A stretch of 64,000 nucleotides of DNA from Orientallactaga sibirica (Eukaryota; Chordata; Mammalia; Rodentia; Dipodidae), in NCBI GenBank assembly GCA_036365145.1, contig JAEOAD010001365.1:5926501-5990500 (forward strand), written 5' to 3'. A model generated the notes under the pieces. It saw only the letters and a list, made by a program, of their open reading frames with translations, was not told where the DNA came from and searched no databases. The position numbers and the translations under genes are program-made. Of the stretch, positions 42,591 to 52,414 are shown piece after piece. Every line of letters begins with the position of its first letter. Within the stretch, counting starts at the first letter, position 1.

Positions 42591-43820
42591 GCAATTATAC
42601 TGCTTTTTCTCGCTTTATTTGTATTTTTACAGAACCAAAGGGGTGGGCTCAGGGGAGGGGGGAACCATAAACAGTTGCACATCTGTTGGCAGGGGTGTGA
42701 AGGGACAGAAAAGAAGTGGCCCTCCGTACAAGCACCAAATTTTGGCTCAGACATCTCTGGAAGCTGACCTGGACAGGCTTCCTGGGGACCTCCAACTTGG
42801 CATACTCCTTCACTGAGCTGTCAAGGAAGGATGGAGAAGAGGCACCTGAGCCCCAAGACACGTGGCCCCGTTGTCTCCTATGTCAGCTGAATCGCTCCTG
42901 GAAGCAGATGGCCCCAGGGTTTGGCTGGAGTGCATCCACACGGGGTGGGCACAGTGACACATCTCCCACCCTCACTCCCTAGACAAGTGTATTCTCTCTC
43001 CAATCTCCCTGAACCAAACCTGAAGTCCACTGAGCTCCAGAGACAGCGGTCTCTTTAAGAACTTATCTCATATTTTCAGAAATTGACTGTGAAAATTCTA
43101 AGTAATGGTGTGACATGATCACACTCACTTTCTGTAGTTAATCCTTCACAAGGGTCAGGCACCCCTCTCTTCTCAGTGGCTCATTTGATTGTCACCTACC
43201 TTGCACAAAACCTCCCAGCCCCAAGCACTGTCTGCTGGGCTGACAGGCAGGCAGAGTGTTGAACGCAGTGCAGGAATAACTGAATTAGAAGAAAGCTGCT
43301 GGCACTGTAATAAAGCGTTTAATGGACAGACAGCCTCTCCTGCCTTCCTTGGGGTAACACTAAATCCCTTTTTATTGTAGTTCGCACAGATGTTAGTGAG
43401 TTATCCATTTCTCTAATCATACTAGAAGTTGGCACATCCATCTTAAATAAGAAGGCCAGCCCACTTGCTTTTACGGAGTCCTTTTTCTAATAAACTTGTG
43501 TCAGTTTCAGGTCAGTTTTACCAATACAAATAAAATTCAAACAAATAAAAAGTATATTGTCTTGTGATGAGACTTATGCAATTACGTCCCGTAGGTCACT
43601 TTAAATTTACACAGGGAGTTACACCCTGCAAAGCCCCTACCAGAGCCTCGATTTTCCTCCGACTTGGGGGCACACACCCTTGGAATTTAGGGTTATTGGC
43701 GGTCTGTCGCAAGGTCATGGCAGAGTCTGTGGTGCACAAATCTTAGTGGCTGATGGCCGTGGGGTGAGCTAGGCTGTGGGTGAGCTTCTCCAGTCTTCTC
43801 TGAACTACCTCCAGAAAGTC
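42590..43820. other. Low-repeat block, possible conserved element at 43070-43560
   Basis: Unique sequence. From 43270 to 43330 words such as AACTGAATTAGAAGAAAGC and ACTGTAATAAAGCGTTTAATG stand out, as in deeply conserved non-coding DNA. No coding frame with domain content. A G-rich tract lies at 42640-42663. Confidence 0.35.
42640..42663 (+). other. Candidate G-quadruplex
   Basis: GGGG-T-GGG-CTCA-GGGG-A-GGGGGG: four G-tracts with loops of 1, 4 and 1 bases on the plus strand. Confidence 0.55.
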
Positions 43821-43841
43821 ACAGGTCACAGGCTTGTGCGT

Positions 43842-43892
43842 TTTTTTTTATTTCTTCTTCTTCTTCTATTATTATTATTATTTTTTTTTGAG
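43842..43892 (+). repeat. T-rich / TTC / ATT simple repeat
   Basis: TTTTTTTTT, then (TTC)n, then (ATT)n and another T-run. This produces a Leu/Phe-rich stretch in one frame that could be mistaken for a membrane segment. Confidence 0.85.
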
Positions 43893-43894
43893 TC

Positions 43895-44735
43895 TGCTTT
43901 CTTGCCAAGTCAATGCTACACTCCTGTCAGAGCTTTTGGACCACCCAAAGATCTTCTTGCAAAAGAAAATTTTGTGAAAGAGGGTGGGGCAGCATCTCCC
44001 ATTTGTTTGAGAAAAGGAGATGGGGGCTGAAAAAAAAAACCACTACTCACCAAGGTGCTCCCAACTGCAACTTCTGGGGCCCTGGAAAAGGTCACCCGAA
44101 GTTCAGGCCGGGATAAATAACTGCTGGTGAGGGCTCCTTTTCTCCTTTCTGCAGAGCTGATGGGTTCACAGCGGTAGCTGGATCTTGATAGATTGGCAGC
44201 TGCTGAAAGGAAACGCTTAGCGGTGACCGGGGCAGGGCTGCACTTCAGCTCTGGGGGCAAAGGGTGGGCAGCTGAGGTTCCAGAGCTGGGTGGATCACAG
44301 AGGCCAGGTGACAAAGCTGCCACTGCCCTCCCCCCGCCCCCGCCCGGAACAGGAGCAAGCCAGGCCCAGGAATCATCTCCCAGATGGGCTCTGCAGGGTG
44401 GGCTCTCAACCCTGCTGAGGCCCGTGGCTTCTGGCTTGTGTTTGTGCAGCAGAATTACTGCTCTCTGGGGTCTCCCCTGCAAGTGAGAAGGGCTGTCTCC
44501 GTTGTACTTCCTGGTCTAAAGGGCCACTTCATAAATCAAAGAGGATGGGTGGTGTGTTAACCATTTGTCGGCCTGTTGTTGTGCACAGGGAACACCAACC
44601 GCCCCAGAAACCTCACAGTGAGCTCGGACATGCCGGGAGCTTCTCCTCACCCTTTGGCAGCTTCCGGAATGGTACCCTACATGCACGTAGCCCCTCTAGA
44701 ATCTCCGAATTCACTCGCTCACACATCTGTCACAG
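43895..44735. other. GC-richer unassigned sequence
   Basis: About 840 bp of raised GC with the strongest minus-strand frame outside repeats (188 codons, 43916-44482). It shows no recognisable domain, and the frame is kept open largely by GC content and a C-rich tract. CpG density is not island-like by eye. No function is assigned. Confidence 0.35.
44326..44345 (-). other. Candidate G-quadruplex
   Basis: Plus strand CCC-T-CCCCCC-G-CCCCC-G-CCC gives four minus-strand G-tracts with single-base loops, a very strong quadruplex pattern. Confidence 0.65.
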
Positions 44736-44860
44736 TAGAACCTGAGGTCCAGAGTGACTTGCTCAAGCGTGACGACGGGATGAAAACCTTGGACCATCCC
44801 AAGAGACTCTGGCTCCAGCCTCACGCTCCTCCTTCCCTTCTTCACCCACTCGCCATTCCT
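44735..44860 (+). mobile_element. MIR-like ancient SINE fragment
   Basis: AACCTGAGGTCCAGAGTGAC, TTGCTCAAGCGTGACGACGG and CTCTGGCTCCAGCCTC fit the MIR core order (GAGGCCCAGAGAGG, ACTTGCCCAAGG-like). Diverged; tentative. Confidence 0.5.
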
Positions 44861-45149
44861 TCCTTCATACAAGGACCCGCTGGGGAAGGGGCTCTGAGAC
44901 ACCAAACACGCTGCTCAGCTGTAGGTGGCTGGGGAAAATCTTAGAAAAGTGCCTCGTACGTCACCTTGTTTTCCTTTGGTTAATGACAAAGCAGCTAGTG
45001 TCACAGCCATCTGCAGGCTTCATCCTCTCGCCTGCTCTTGCTGCATGAGTGCCTTCCAGCGTCCAGTGGGCAGTGTTTCCCAACAGTCACTGCGTGCCAA
45101 CTGTGGTGTGAACTCATGCATCCATAGACAGTAAGTGTGGAGGTTCTGG

Positions 45150-45985
45150 CTCGGTCACCGTTGGTTGCTGTGACAAAATCCCCCACAAAACAAGTGAAGA
45201 GACTAAGGCCTTACAAATCACATGATTCAGTCCTTGGTCACTGGGTTCCATGGCCTCTGGGTCCGTGCGTGGTGAGCAGAGCATCATGACAGAAAAGTGT
45301 GGCAGAACGAAGCTGTTCGCTTCATGGTGGGAGCAGGAGGGGGAGAGAGAGAGAGGGAGAGACAGACAAGGGCACAGAGAAATGCTGCCACAGTAAACCA
45401 GAGACAGATAGTGACACAGATAAAGACACAAGAACAGGGATGGAAAGATGGCCCCGTGGTTAAGGCATTTGCCTGCAGAGCCTGAAGGCCTGGGTTTGAT
45501 TCCCCATCCAGTACCCACGTAAAGCCAGATGCACAAAGTGGCGCATGCATCAGGAGTTTGTCTGCAGTGGCTAGAGGCTCTTGTGTGCCCACACTCCACC
45601 CCCCCTTTCTGTCTGTCTGTCTGTCTGTGTCTGTATCTCTCTGCTTGCAAATAAAGATATGGATGATGATATAGATAGATACAGATACAGACAAGAACAC
45701 AGAGAGAAATAAACAGCGAAACAGGGACAGGGACAGAGCAAAGGGGACATAGAAGAGAGAGAGAATATGACAGATCCAGGGACAAGATACAGCCTTCGAT
45801 GACACATCCTGAGTGAACTACTTTCTCTAACTAGCCCTACCTAACACCCCACGAATGGAGTCAGCACCCTCATGATCCACTTCTCAACAGCCCCATTATC
45901 GGGGCGTGGGGGGCTGACCCTTGACCCTTCAACACATGAGCCTTTGGTGGGGACACCCCATGTCCAAAGAGCAACAGTCATCCCA
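45150..45985 (-). mobile_element. LTR-like repeat split by a SINE and simple repeats
   Basis: Left part 45150-45325 (CGGTCACCGTTGGTTGCTGT, GACAAAATCCCCCACAAAAC) and right part 45775-45985 (TGAGTGAACTACTTTCTCTA, GGGGACACCCCATGTCC) belong together. Between them lie GA/CAGA-rich low-complexity sequence and the SINE at 45434. The 223- and 173-codon minus frames run through these repeats and are not genes. Confidence 0.5.
45434..45660 (+). mobile_element. B2-type SINE, short form
   Basis: GGGATGGAAAGATGGCCCCG head, core CACAAAGTGGCGCATGCATC retaining the CpG, then (CTGT)n and GCAAATAAAG. The CTCF-related word has only a few changes here. Confidence 0.85.
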
Positions 45986-46470
45986 GACTATAAAACCATG
46001 ACCTTCTTGGCTGAGTTCTCCCTCCTCCACTGCACCCAGTCCCCATTACTGTCCTGCAGACCCTGGGTGAGCACTAGGAAGGGGTCAGGGCTATGGGACA
46101 ATACTCCTGCTGTGTTATCTGCTGGCTGGAGATCTCGCCTCAGCTTCTCTGCCCCTCAGCATTTGTCGTCGCATGGGTTAGTAATGATTTTCTTCTTAGG
46201 ACTCCTGTGGAAATCGCAACAGAGCTGTGGGGAGGGTTCTTGATGCAGAGTGAGCCCCGAGTTCTTTCTGGGGAGCTGGCACTTGACACCCCTCTGGGCT
46301 GGGCACCTCTGTCCTCGGTTCTGCTTATCTCTATGTCCCTCTTTGTGTGACCTTGCCTATCCTTTCACTCCCTGGCTGCATGTCTCACACCTCCCGACTC
46401 TCCTCTGTGAAGTAAATTCATCACAGGTGCTACCGTGTCTTCCTTAAGGTCACCCATGCCACTTCCAGTC
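45985..46470. other. Unassigned sequence, no gene seen
   Basis: Mixed composition without recognised repeat, leading into the CCA-rich satellite. Confidence 0.4.
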
Positions 46471-46539
46471 CCAGGCCTTAGCCAATCTGACCACCTTCCA
46501 TTCATGCTGCACTTGCCTGTCCAACCTTTCAGACACCCA

Positions 46540-47275
46540 CTTGATTCACCATTCACCCACCCACCTATTCAGACACCCACCCATCCCCTTGCCTGCTCAT
46601 CTGTTAGAATACCTACTAGCTCACCTGTGCATTCACCACTCACCCACCCATCCATTCAGTAACCCACTCTCTGCCCCATTCATTCACCACTCACCCACCA
46701 TTCAGGCACGCCCACGGCCCCATTCACCACTAGCCATCCTGTCCATGTAGGAACCCACTCACTCTCTCATTCATTCATCATTTACCCACCATTTAGGCAC
46801 CCACACCCCCCCTTTCGTTCACCACTCACCTATACATCCATTTAGGTTCTTCCCATTCATTCTCCACTCACCCATTCAGACAGTTATTCACGTACCCACC
46901 CACACATTCACCCATACACACGTCCACCCACCACATGTCCACTCACCCACACATCCACCCGCCCACACGTTCACCCATCCACATCCACCCGCCCACACGT
47001 CCACCCACCCACCCACACATCCACTCACATGTCCACCCACACATCCACCCACCCACATGTCCACTCACCCACACATCTACCCACCCACACGTCCACTCAC
47101 ATGTCCACCCACACGTCCACCCACACGTCCACCCACCCACACATCCACCAACACGTCCACATGTCCACCCACCCACATGTCCCACCCACCCACACGTTCA
47201 CCCATCCACATACTCACCCACACGTCCACCCACCCACACGTCCGTCCACACGTCCACCGTCCATTCAGGCGTCCT
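46540..47275 (+). repeat. CCCA/CACGTCCA satellite-like tract
   Basis: From about 46540 an imperfect CACTCACCCACCCATTCAG-type repeat of 30-70 bp passes at about 46890 into a dense 4- and 12-bp array (CCCA, CCCACACGTCCA, CCCACATGTCCA). The minus strand is G-rich with GGGTGGG pairs. The Pro/His/Thr and Gly/Trp/Val frames of 80-144 codons are translations of this array, not proteins. Confidence 0.9.
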
Positions 47276-47324
47276 TATGCTCCATCAGGCAGATACCATG
47301 AAGCTCATTCTCTCTTGTTTTGTT

Positions 47325-47385
47325 GTGCGCGCGCATGTGTGTGTGTGTGCGCGTGTGTGAGCGTGTACGCACATGTGTGTGTGGT
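47325..47385 (+). repeat. GT/GC alternating tract
   Basis: TGTGCGCGCGCATGTGTGTG, TGTGTGCGCGTGTGTGAGCG and ACGCACATGTGTGTGTG form about 60 bp of nearly unbroken purine-pyrimidine alternation, including CGCGCG steps that favour left-handed DNA. Confidence 0.85.
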
Positions 47386-47389
47386 GAGG

Positions 47390-48050
47390 GGGTGCACATG
47401 TGTGTATGAATTCATGTGGACGTCCCAGTACAACCTCACAGACACACCCAGAGGTGTGCTTTCCAAATCCCCTAGGTGTCTGTCAGTCTAGTAAAAGTGA
47501 CAGTCAAGATGGACTATTCCAGACGATGACATGGGGTTAGCCATGATGACACTTCCCAGTGTCCACTCCTTGTGGTACTGGGCGTGGACCCCAGTGATTC
47601 CCTTTGCTTTGGGCCATTGGATACCAAGCAGACCAAGACATGTATGGCAATGACCCACCAGTAACAGGAAACAAAGACTCATGACCCATGCTTACATCTG
47701 GAAGGGGTCAGTCGAGTTGGCTGGTGGCTGCTTCCCGGTCGGTGGCCTGCTTCTGGCATGGCTTACTGAACACAGCCACACCATCCATTTGCTCGCTGTG
47801 TGTGACCCATCCCCTCCCATGGTGGAAGTGAGGAGCAACGTACCACGCTGCTTGCAAAGAGACTCCTGGACCTTTACAGAAAGGATCCATCAAGCTCTGG
47901 CTATAAGAACAAGCGTCTGCTTCCAAAACACAGTTCCAGAACAGCTGAAGTGGGTTCCAAACACAAGGTCAAGAAGGTTGCCCAAAGGCCAGAAGCTCTA
48001 AGCCATGGGGCACCCAGGGGTGTGTAGACACTGGGGATGGCGGCTGCTCC
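47390..48050. other. Mostly unassigned sequence; partial LTR-like end at 47430-47510
   Basis: CCTCACAGACACACCCAGAG and CAAATCCCCTAGGTGTCTG recall the terminal part of the minus-oriented LTR-like family. From 47520 to 48050 nothing is recognised. The 106-codon frame has no domain signature. Confidence 0.45.
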
Positions 48051-48062
48051 AAGAATCGTTGT

Positions 48063-48293
48063 TTTTTTTGGAGAGCGACACAGAGAGAGACAGAGAGAGA
48101 GAGAGGGACAGGAAGACAGATAGAGATGGGCGTGCCAGAAGACTCTCAGCTGCTGCGAACGAAATCTAGATGCGTGCGCCCCCTTGTGGTCAAGTGCGGC
48201 ATTGCCCCCTTACATCACTGCATCTGGCTAAAAGTGGGACCTGGAGATTGGAACCAGCGTTCTTAGGCTTAGTAGGCAGGCGCCTTAACTGCT
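48063..48293 (-). mobile_element. B2-type SINE, long form, 5'-truncated
   Basis: GA-rich segment, then the long-form insert and the terminus GCGCCTTAACTGCT, after which the CCATCTCTCCAGCCC end is lacking. Flanks AAGAATCGTT at 48051-48060 and 48294-48303 are the target-site duplication, so the truncation happened at insertion. Confidence 0.9.
48174..48191 (-). promoter_or_regulatory. CTCF-like motif in SINE
   Basis: The minus strand reads GACCACAAGGGGGCGCAC, identical to the motif at 37451-37468 and in the opposite orientation, so the pair is convergent. Binding not shown. Confidence 0.6.
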
Positions 48294-48299
48294 AAGAAT

Positions 48300-48587
48300 C
48301 GTTTTTGACGATGAAAACCCCACATCTGCCTAAGTGGAGGTGAAGATGTGGGTGCATGAGGATCAGCAGGAGATTAATAAGTTAATTCCTAATAAATGAA
48401 GCATAATTACAGGGGTGCTTAAATATACTGTAGGTCATCACACCAATGAAGGGCTCAGAATTCAAGTTTGCCCAAAAACAAGCAATCTAAAAACCGTTCC
48501 CTTTGGTGGTGTGGATGCACTCACAGGTGTATGCATATGAAGACACTCATGTGTGGCGATGAGGTGATTTCCACATTGGGAACATGT

Positions 48588-48590
<3 letters not shown>
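48300..48590. other. Unassigned sequence, no gene seen
   Basis: AT-rich to 48450, then mixed. No repeat recognised before the CA tract. Confidence 0.4.

Positions 48591-48636
<46 letters not shown>
48589..48636 (+). repeat. (CA)n microsatellite
   Basis: Uninterrupted CA dinucleotide run of about 48 bp, likely polymorphic. Confidence 0.95.
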
Positions 48637-48637
<1 letters not shown>

Positions 48638-48689
48638 GCTCATGCATGCACACAGGCACCAGGAATCAATAAGCCTTTGCTTCCTTTTA

Positions 48690-48798
48690 TGAACAAGGTC
48701 TCCTGATTCAGCCTAGGCTTACCTTGAACTCTGATCTTCTTGCCTCCAACTCCTGAGTGCTGGGATTGCAAGGTTGTCTGACCACGTTCGGCTTATAA
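48690..48798 (-). mobile_element. Old B1 SINE, reverse
   Basis: ACAAGGTCTCCTGATTCAGC, CTTGAACTCTGATCTTCTTG and GAGTGCTGGGATTGCAAGG match a diverged reverse B1. Confidence 0.75.
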
Positions 48799-48884
48799 AA
48801 GAATAGTGAGCAAAACTCTCTCTCACTTGAAGCCATGTAAGGAAACCTTGATGTGTGGAGCTATTGTTCAGATGGGCTGACATA

Positions 48885-48985
48885 GGAGCCGGGGTCTCTG
48901 GTGCTACTCAGGCAGCTGAGGCAGGAGGATGCCCGGAGACCAGGAGTCTGAGACCATCCTGAGTAAGATGCGAGCCATCATCTCA
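48885..48985 (+). mobile_element. Old B1 SINE, forward
   Basis: GAGCCGGGGTCTCTGGTGCT, ACTCAGGCAGCTGAGGCAGG and AGGAGTCTGAGACCATCCTG match a diverged forward B1. Confidence 0.7.
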
Positions 48986-48989
48986 CAAC

Positions 48990-49430
48990 ACACAAACAAA
49001 ACCACTTGAAAACGTGGGAAGAAGTGGGGTAAAATGGATGAAAAACACAGGCATATGCATGGGAAACACACATATCAACACATATAAAAAGATAGCTAAT
49101 GCAGGCATCTTCGCTTAAACATATGCACATACTTTCAGTGTAGAGAGATATTGAAATTATGTGTCACTGGCGTGTGTGTGTGTGGTCTGTATATGATGGA
49201 ACCTGTGTGCTCATGCAACTCAACATCTTGTCTCTCAAGACCTTGGAAGCTGAGGCATATTCTGCAGCTCTTAGCCTCCTGCTGCTGTCTGGCCGATGGA
49301 AGATAGGCACATATGGAGCTGGTCATTACCCTGACAGGCAGCACCTAGAAGTCATTTATGGGTTCTTACTATTGAAGCAGGTTCAGACGAGCCTTAGCCA
49401 GCCGTGACCACCCACCTCACACATCCTACA
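48990..49430. other. Unassigned sequence, no gene seen
   Basis: ACACATAT-rich start, otherwise unique. The 82-codon plus frame at 49159 has no known domain. Confidence 0.4.
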
Positions 49431-49439
49431 GTGCTGCCA

Positions 49440-49640
49440 TCTAGCAAGGAACACTACTTGTTGACCGTATGACTTAGTGCAAATGACTAACCATGTCTGG
49501 GTCTCTGTGGCATCTCTTAGGATAAAATCATAACAGGAGTCCCCTTTTCAGCATCTAGGTAAAGTTGAAACCAGTTACCATGTGAACACAGGGGCTGGGC
49601 CCAGCACGAGCTCTCGGTGAGTGTGAGTTATTGTTGGGAT
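49440..49640 (+). mobile_element. MIR-like ancient SINE
   Basis: GTATGACTTAGTGCAAATGA, CTAACCATGTCTGGGTCTCT, AGGATAAAATCATAACAGG and GGGCCCAGCACGAGCTCTC keep the order of MIR (tRNA-related core, 'CTCAGTTTCCTCATCTGTAA'-like region, end). Confidence 0.5.
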
Positions 49641-49644
49641 GGTG

Positions 49645-49970
49645 TGGTAGTTGCTGGGGACAAACATCTCACCAGAAGTAATTTATAGGAAGAACAGGTT
49701 TATTTCAAGCTTAGTGTTTCCAGGGGAAGCTTCGCCATGGCAGAAATATCTGGCTCACTTCATCACACATCCATAGCACAGAGGGAGCGTCCCAAACAAC
49801 AGCAAGGAGGAGTTGACTCTGAACACACAGGGCTGAACTCCACCCAGTGGTCTGCCCTTGGTGACACACATTCTCTAGCAGGACTGCACCTCCCAAATCC
49901 TCTATTAGGTGGGGACTTAATAACAAACACCTAAGGCTATGGGGACATTACATTCAATCCACCACAGGTG
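49645..49970 (-). mobile_element. LTR-like interspersed repeat
   Basis: GGTGTGGTAGTTGCTGGGGA, GAACAGGTTTATTTCAAGC, GGGGAAGCTTCGCCATGGC and a terminal AAGGCTATGGGGACATTAC. Close to the copy at 25.85 kb. Confidence 0.55.
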
Positions 49971-50204
49971 GCTCATTCTGTGGGCTCAGATATGTTCTGC
50001 TTCCTTCTAAGGTGACTTCGAGGTAGGCATTTTCTTTCAGTTAACATCTCCCTCATCTGTAAAGCACTTCGCAGTGAGTAAAACAGATTCACACGGTACC
50101 ATGCTGTCCAATGGAGACAAAAGGTGAGCTGCTTAGGAAACCTTACATTTTCTTTTAGAAAAACAGTAGAGAGAAATTAATTTCATCAAAATATTTTATT
50201 TAGC

Positions 50205-50352
50205 TAGGCGTGGGGGTGAGCACACTTGTAATCCAAACACCGGGGAGGCTGAGGAGAAGAGTATGTCCAAGACCAACATGGAATACATTGTGAGTTCCAG
50301 GTCAGCCGGGGAGCATAAGAGCACAGAGAGATCTTGTCTCTGAAAACCAATG
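50205..50352 (+). mobile_element. B1 SINE, forward
   Basis: TAGCTAGGCGTGGGGGTGAG, ACTTGTAATCCAAACACCGG, GTGAGTTCCAGGTCAGCCGG and GAGATCTTGTCTCTGAAAACC. The 52-bp array begins directly after it. Confidence 0.8.
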
Positions 50353-50353
50353 T

Positions 50354-50765
50354 CTGGGGGCGTGGCTCAGTGGTAGAGCACTTGTCTAGAATCCACAGTG
50401 AGGGGCTGGGGGCGTGGCTAAGTGGTAGAGCACTTGTCTAGAATCCACAGTGAGGGGCTGGGAGTGTGGCTCAGTGGTAGAGCACTTGCCTACAATCCAC
50501 AGTGAGGGGCTGGGGGGGGGTGGCTCAGTGGTAGAGCCCTTGTCTAGAATCCACAGTGAGGGGCTGGGGACGTGGATCAGCTGTAGAGCATTGTCTAGAA
50601 TCCACAGTGAGGGGCTAGGGGCGTGGCTCAGCAGTAGAATACTTGTGTAGAATCCATAGTGTGGGGCTGGGGTCATACTAAGGCAGAGAGCTCCCTTCAT
50701 AGATCCAAGACCTTGAGTTTCATCTCCAACACTGCCAAATGAATAAATTAATAAATAACATAAAA
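50354..50765 (+). repeat. 52-bp array of ID-like heads, 6 units plus SINE 3' part
   Basis: Units start at 50354, 50406, 50458, 50510, 50564 and 50615, with a diverged seventh at 50667. Spacings are 52, 52, 52, 54, 51 and 52 bp. Each begins CTGGGG and holds TGGCTCAGTGGTAGAGC or a variant, then CTTGTCTAGAATCCACAGTG. After the last head comes the rest of an ID-type element: GACCTTGAGTTTCATCTCC (B-box region) and an AATAAATTAATAAATAACA tail. The unit is the reverse complement of the array at 33857-34870. Confidence 0.9.
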
Positions 50766-50769
50766 TATT

Positions 50770-51160
50770 TTATTAAGCCTGACTGTGATTGTGAGAGGTA
50801 AAATAAAGATCTCCCATCTATGCTTGACGCTTATTGACATCTTTTGTTACATGGGAAAAGAATTGATTTGCTGTTGCCGGTGGGATTAAGCATGCTAGTC
50901 AGTTGATTTGGAGATCTGAGATGCCATCCAGAGCATTCATTCCCTTCAGTGTCATCTCACTGGTCCTTAAAATAAGAAGAGGGAGGCTCAGAGTTCTGTT
51001 GTTTGTGTCAGTGATACCAAGAGCATAGGATCTCCTTGGCTCTTGTGGGCTTTGATGATGGGTGGTCAGCTAAGAGGTGCTGGGGACATCCAGAATCTGG
51101 AAAGGACAAGGGCAGAGAGCGGGCCTTAGCCTGTGCCCAGTGCCCAGTGCCCAGTGCCCA
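50770..51160. other. Unassigned sequence with short CCCAGTG repeat
   Basis: Unique sequence. A 7-bp repeat (CCCAGTG) occurs four or more times at about 51135-51163. Confidence 0.5.
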
Positions 51161-51164
51161 GTGC

Positions 51165-51480
51165 CTGGTTCCATTTGTGCCGCTGGGACCAAAAGACCTG
51201 ACAGAAACAACTTGAGGGAGGAAAGACTTACTCCACTTCACAGTTCCAGAGAGCTCAGCGCATGCCTGAGCCCCTCACGTAACAGCGAGACCACCAGAGA
51301 GCAGGTCCCGAAGCAAGGTGGGGCTGTGCCTTCCAAAGGCGTCCCCAAGGAATCCACTCTCTGTAGCAAGGTTCCACCTCCTAAGGCCCACAGTCTCCTA
51401 AAACAGTGCCACCACCTGGGGATCAAGGGATCAGAGGCATGATCCGGGGGAGGGGCCTTCCAACCCCACGCTAAGACACT
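51165..51480 (-). mobile_element. LTR-like interspersed repeat
   Basis: TTTGTGCCGCTGGGACCAAA, GACTTACTCCACTTCACAG, AGCAAGGTTCCACCTCCTAA and CCACCTGGGGATCAAGGG. The end shared with 12.5 kb supports one family. Confidence 0.5.
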
Positions 51481-51484
51481 CAGT

Positions 51485-51915
51485 AAGACCCGCGTTGGCA
51501 TTCTCTCTGTAAAGCTGTGAGATAATAAATTTGTGTTGTTTTAAACCACCTAGTTTGCAGTAATTTGTTAAAGCCATGATAGAAAACTAATACACTAGTA
51601 TACCAAATATTATCATTTCAACATGCAATCAATATGACAAATTATTAATGGGGTAGATTGCATTTTCTGTTTTTGTGCATTAAGCCTTTGGAAGCCAACG
51701 CGTGTTTTACGTTGACAGCACGTTTTGTCTTGCCCTAGTCACATTCCAAGTGTTTAACGGCCACATGTGCTGAGACGGTCGCATGGACAAAACTTTCTAG
51801 ATGAGCCCCCAGCGAGGTGCTGATGTCAGTAGGAGTCAAACCAGAATTAGGGTACCAAGTTATATATTTGCATACGCTTCCCTCATAAACTCCAGCTGTT
51901 TATAGTCTTAAAATA
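51485..51915. other. Unassigned AT-rich sequence
   Basis: No SINE. TAAAGCTGTGAGATAATAAA and ACTAATACACTAGTATACC near 51510-51605 could be the end of an old repeat. Otherwise unassigned. Confidence 0.4.
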
Positions 51916-51919
51916 TTTT

Positions 51920-52127
51920 GGGGCAGGAGAGATGGCTTAGTGGTCCCCTGTGAAGCCTAAGGACCCAGGTTCAATTCCCCAGTATCCACATAAGCCAGAT
52001 GCATAAGGTGGCTCATGCATCTGGAGTTCATTTGTACTGGCTGGAGCAGGCCCATTCTCTCTCTTTTCTCTCTCTCTCTCTTGCTTGTTCTTTGTCTCTT
52101 TTTCTCTCTCAAATAATAAATATTTTG
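51920..52127 (+). mobile_element. B2-type SINE, short form
   Basis: GGGGCAGGAGAGATGGCTTA head, with a small deletion after GTGGT, GTTCAATTCCCCAGT, core AAGGTGGCTCATGCATCTGG, CT tract and AAATAATAAATATT. Confidence 0.85.
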
Positions 52128-52414
52128 TCTGGCCTTGGCTTCAGATATCGGATCTGACACTGGTAGTTGGCAAGGTCACCAAGTCATTCACGGTTCTGGG
52201 AGAGCAAGCACGGGGTGCAAAGGAGAGGGAATCCAGAAACAGCTCACTCCTCACCCACCAAATCCCATGCCTTGGAGACGTCACCCTGCCCTTGTGGAGC
52301 AAAGTTTTGTTATATTTGTTCTTCCAAGTCTAAACAATGTCGGGAATAAATGATTACCTCATGTCACCTCAGTCCAGTTCCCCCCAGCTGTCCCAGTTAC
52401 AATTATCACCTGAG

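Noticed and set aside
43916..44482. Minus-strand open frame of 188 codons
   Set aside because: Best non-repeat frame in the window, but no domain, no flanking splice logic I could follow and amino-acid content typical of GC-rich non-coding DNA. Left as unassigned sequence.
45114..45805. Minus-strand open frames of 223 and 173 codons
   Set aside because: They run through GA/CAGA simple repeats, a reverse-read SINE and an LTR-like fragment. The Leu/Ser/Cys-rich stretches come from low complexity, not a membrane protein.
46935..47491. Pro/His/Thr-rich frames of 141, 144 and 90 codons and a Gly/Trp-rich minus frame
   Set aside because: Direct translation of the CCCA/CACGTCCA satellite; the frames have no non-repetitive core.
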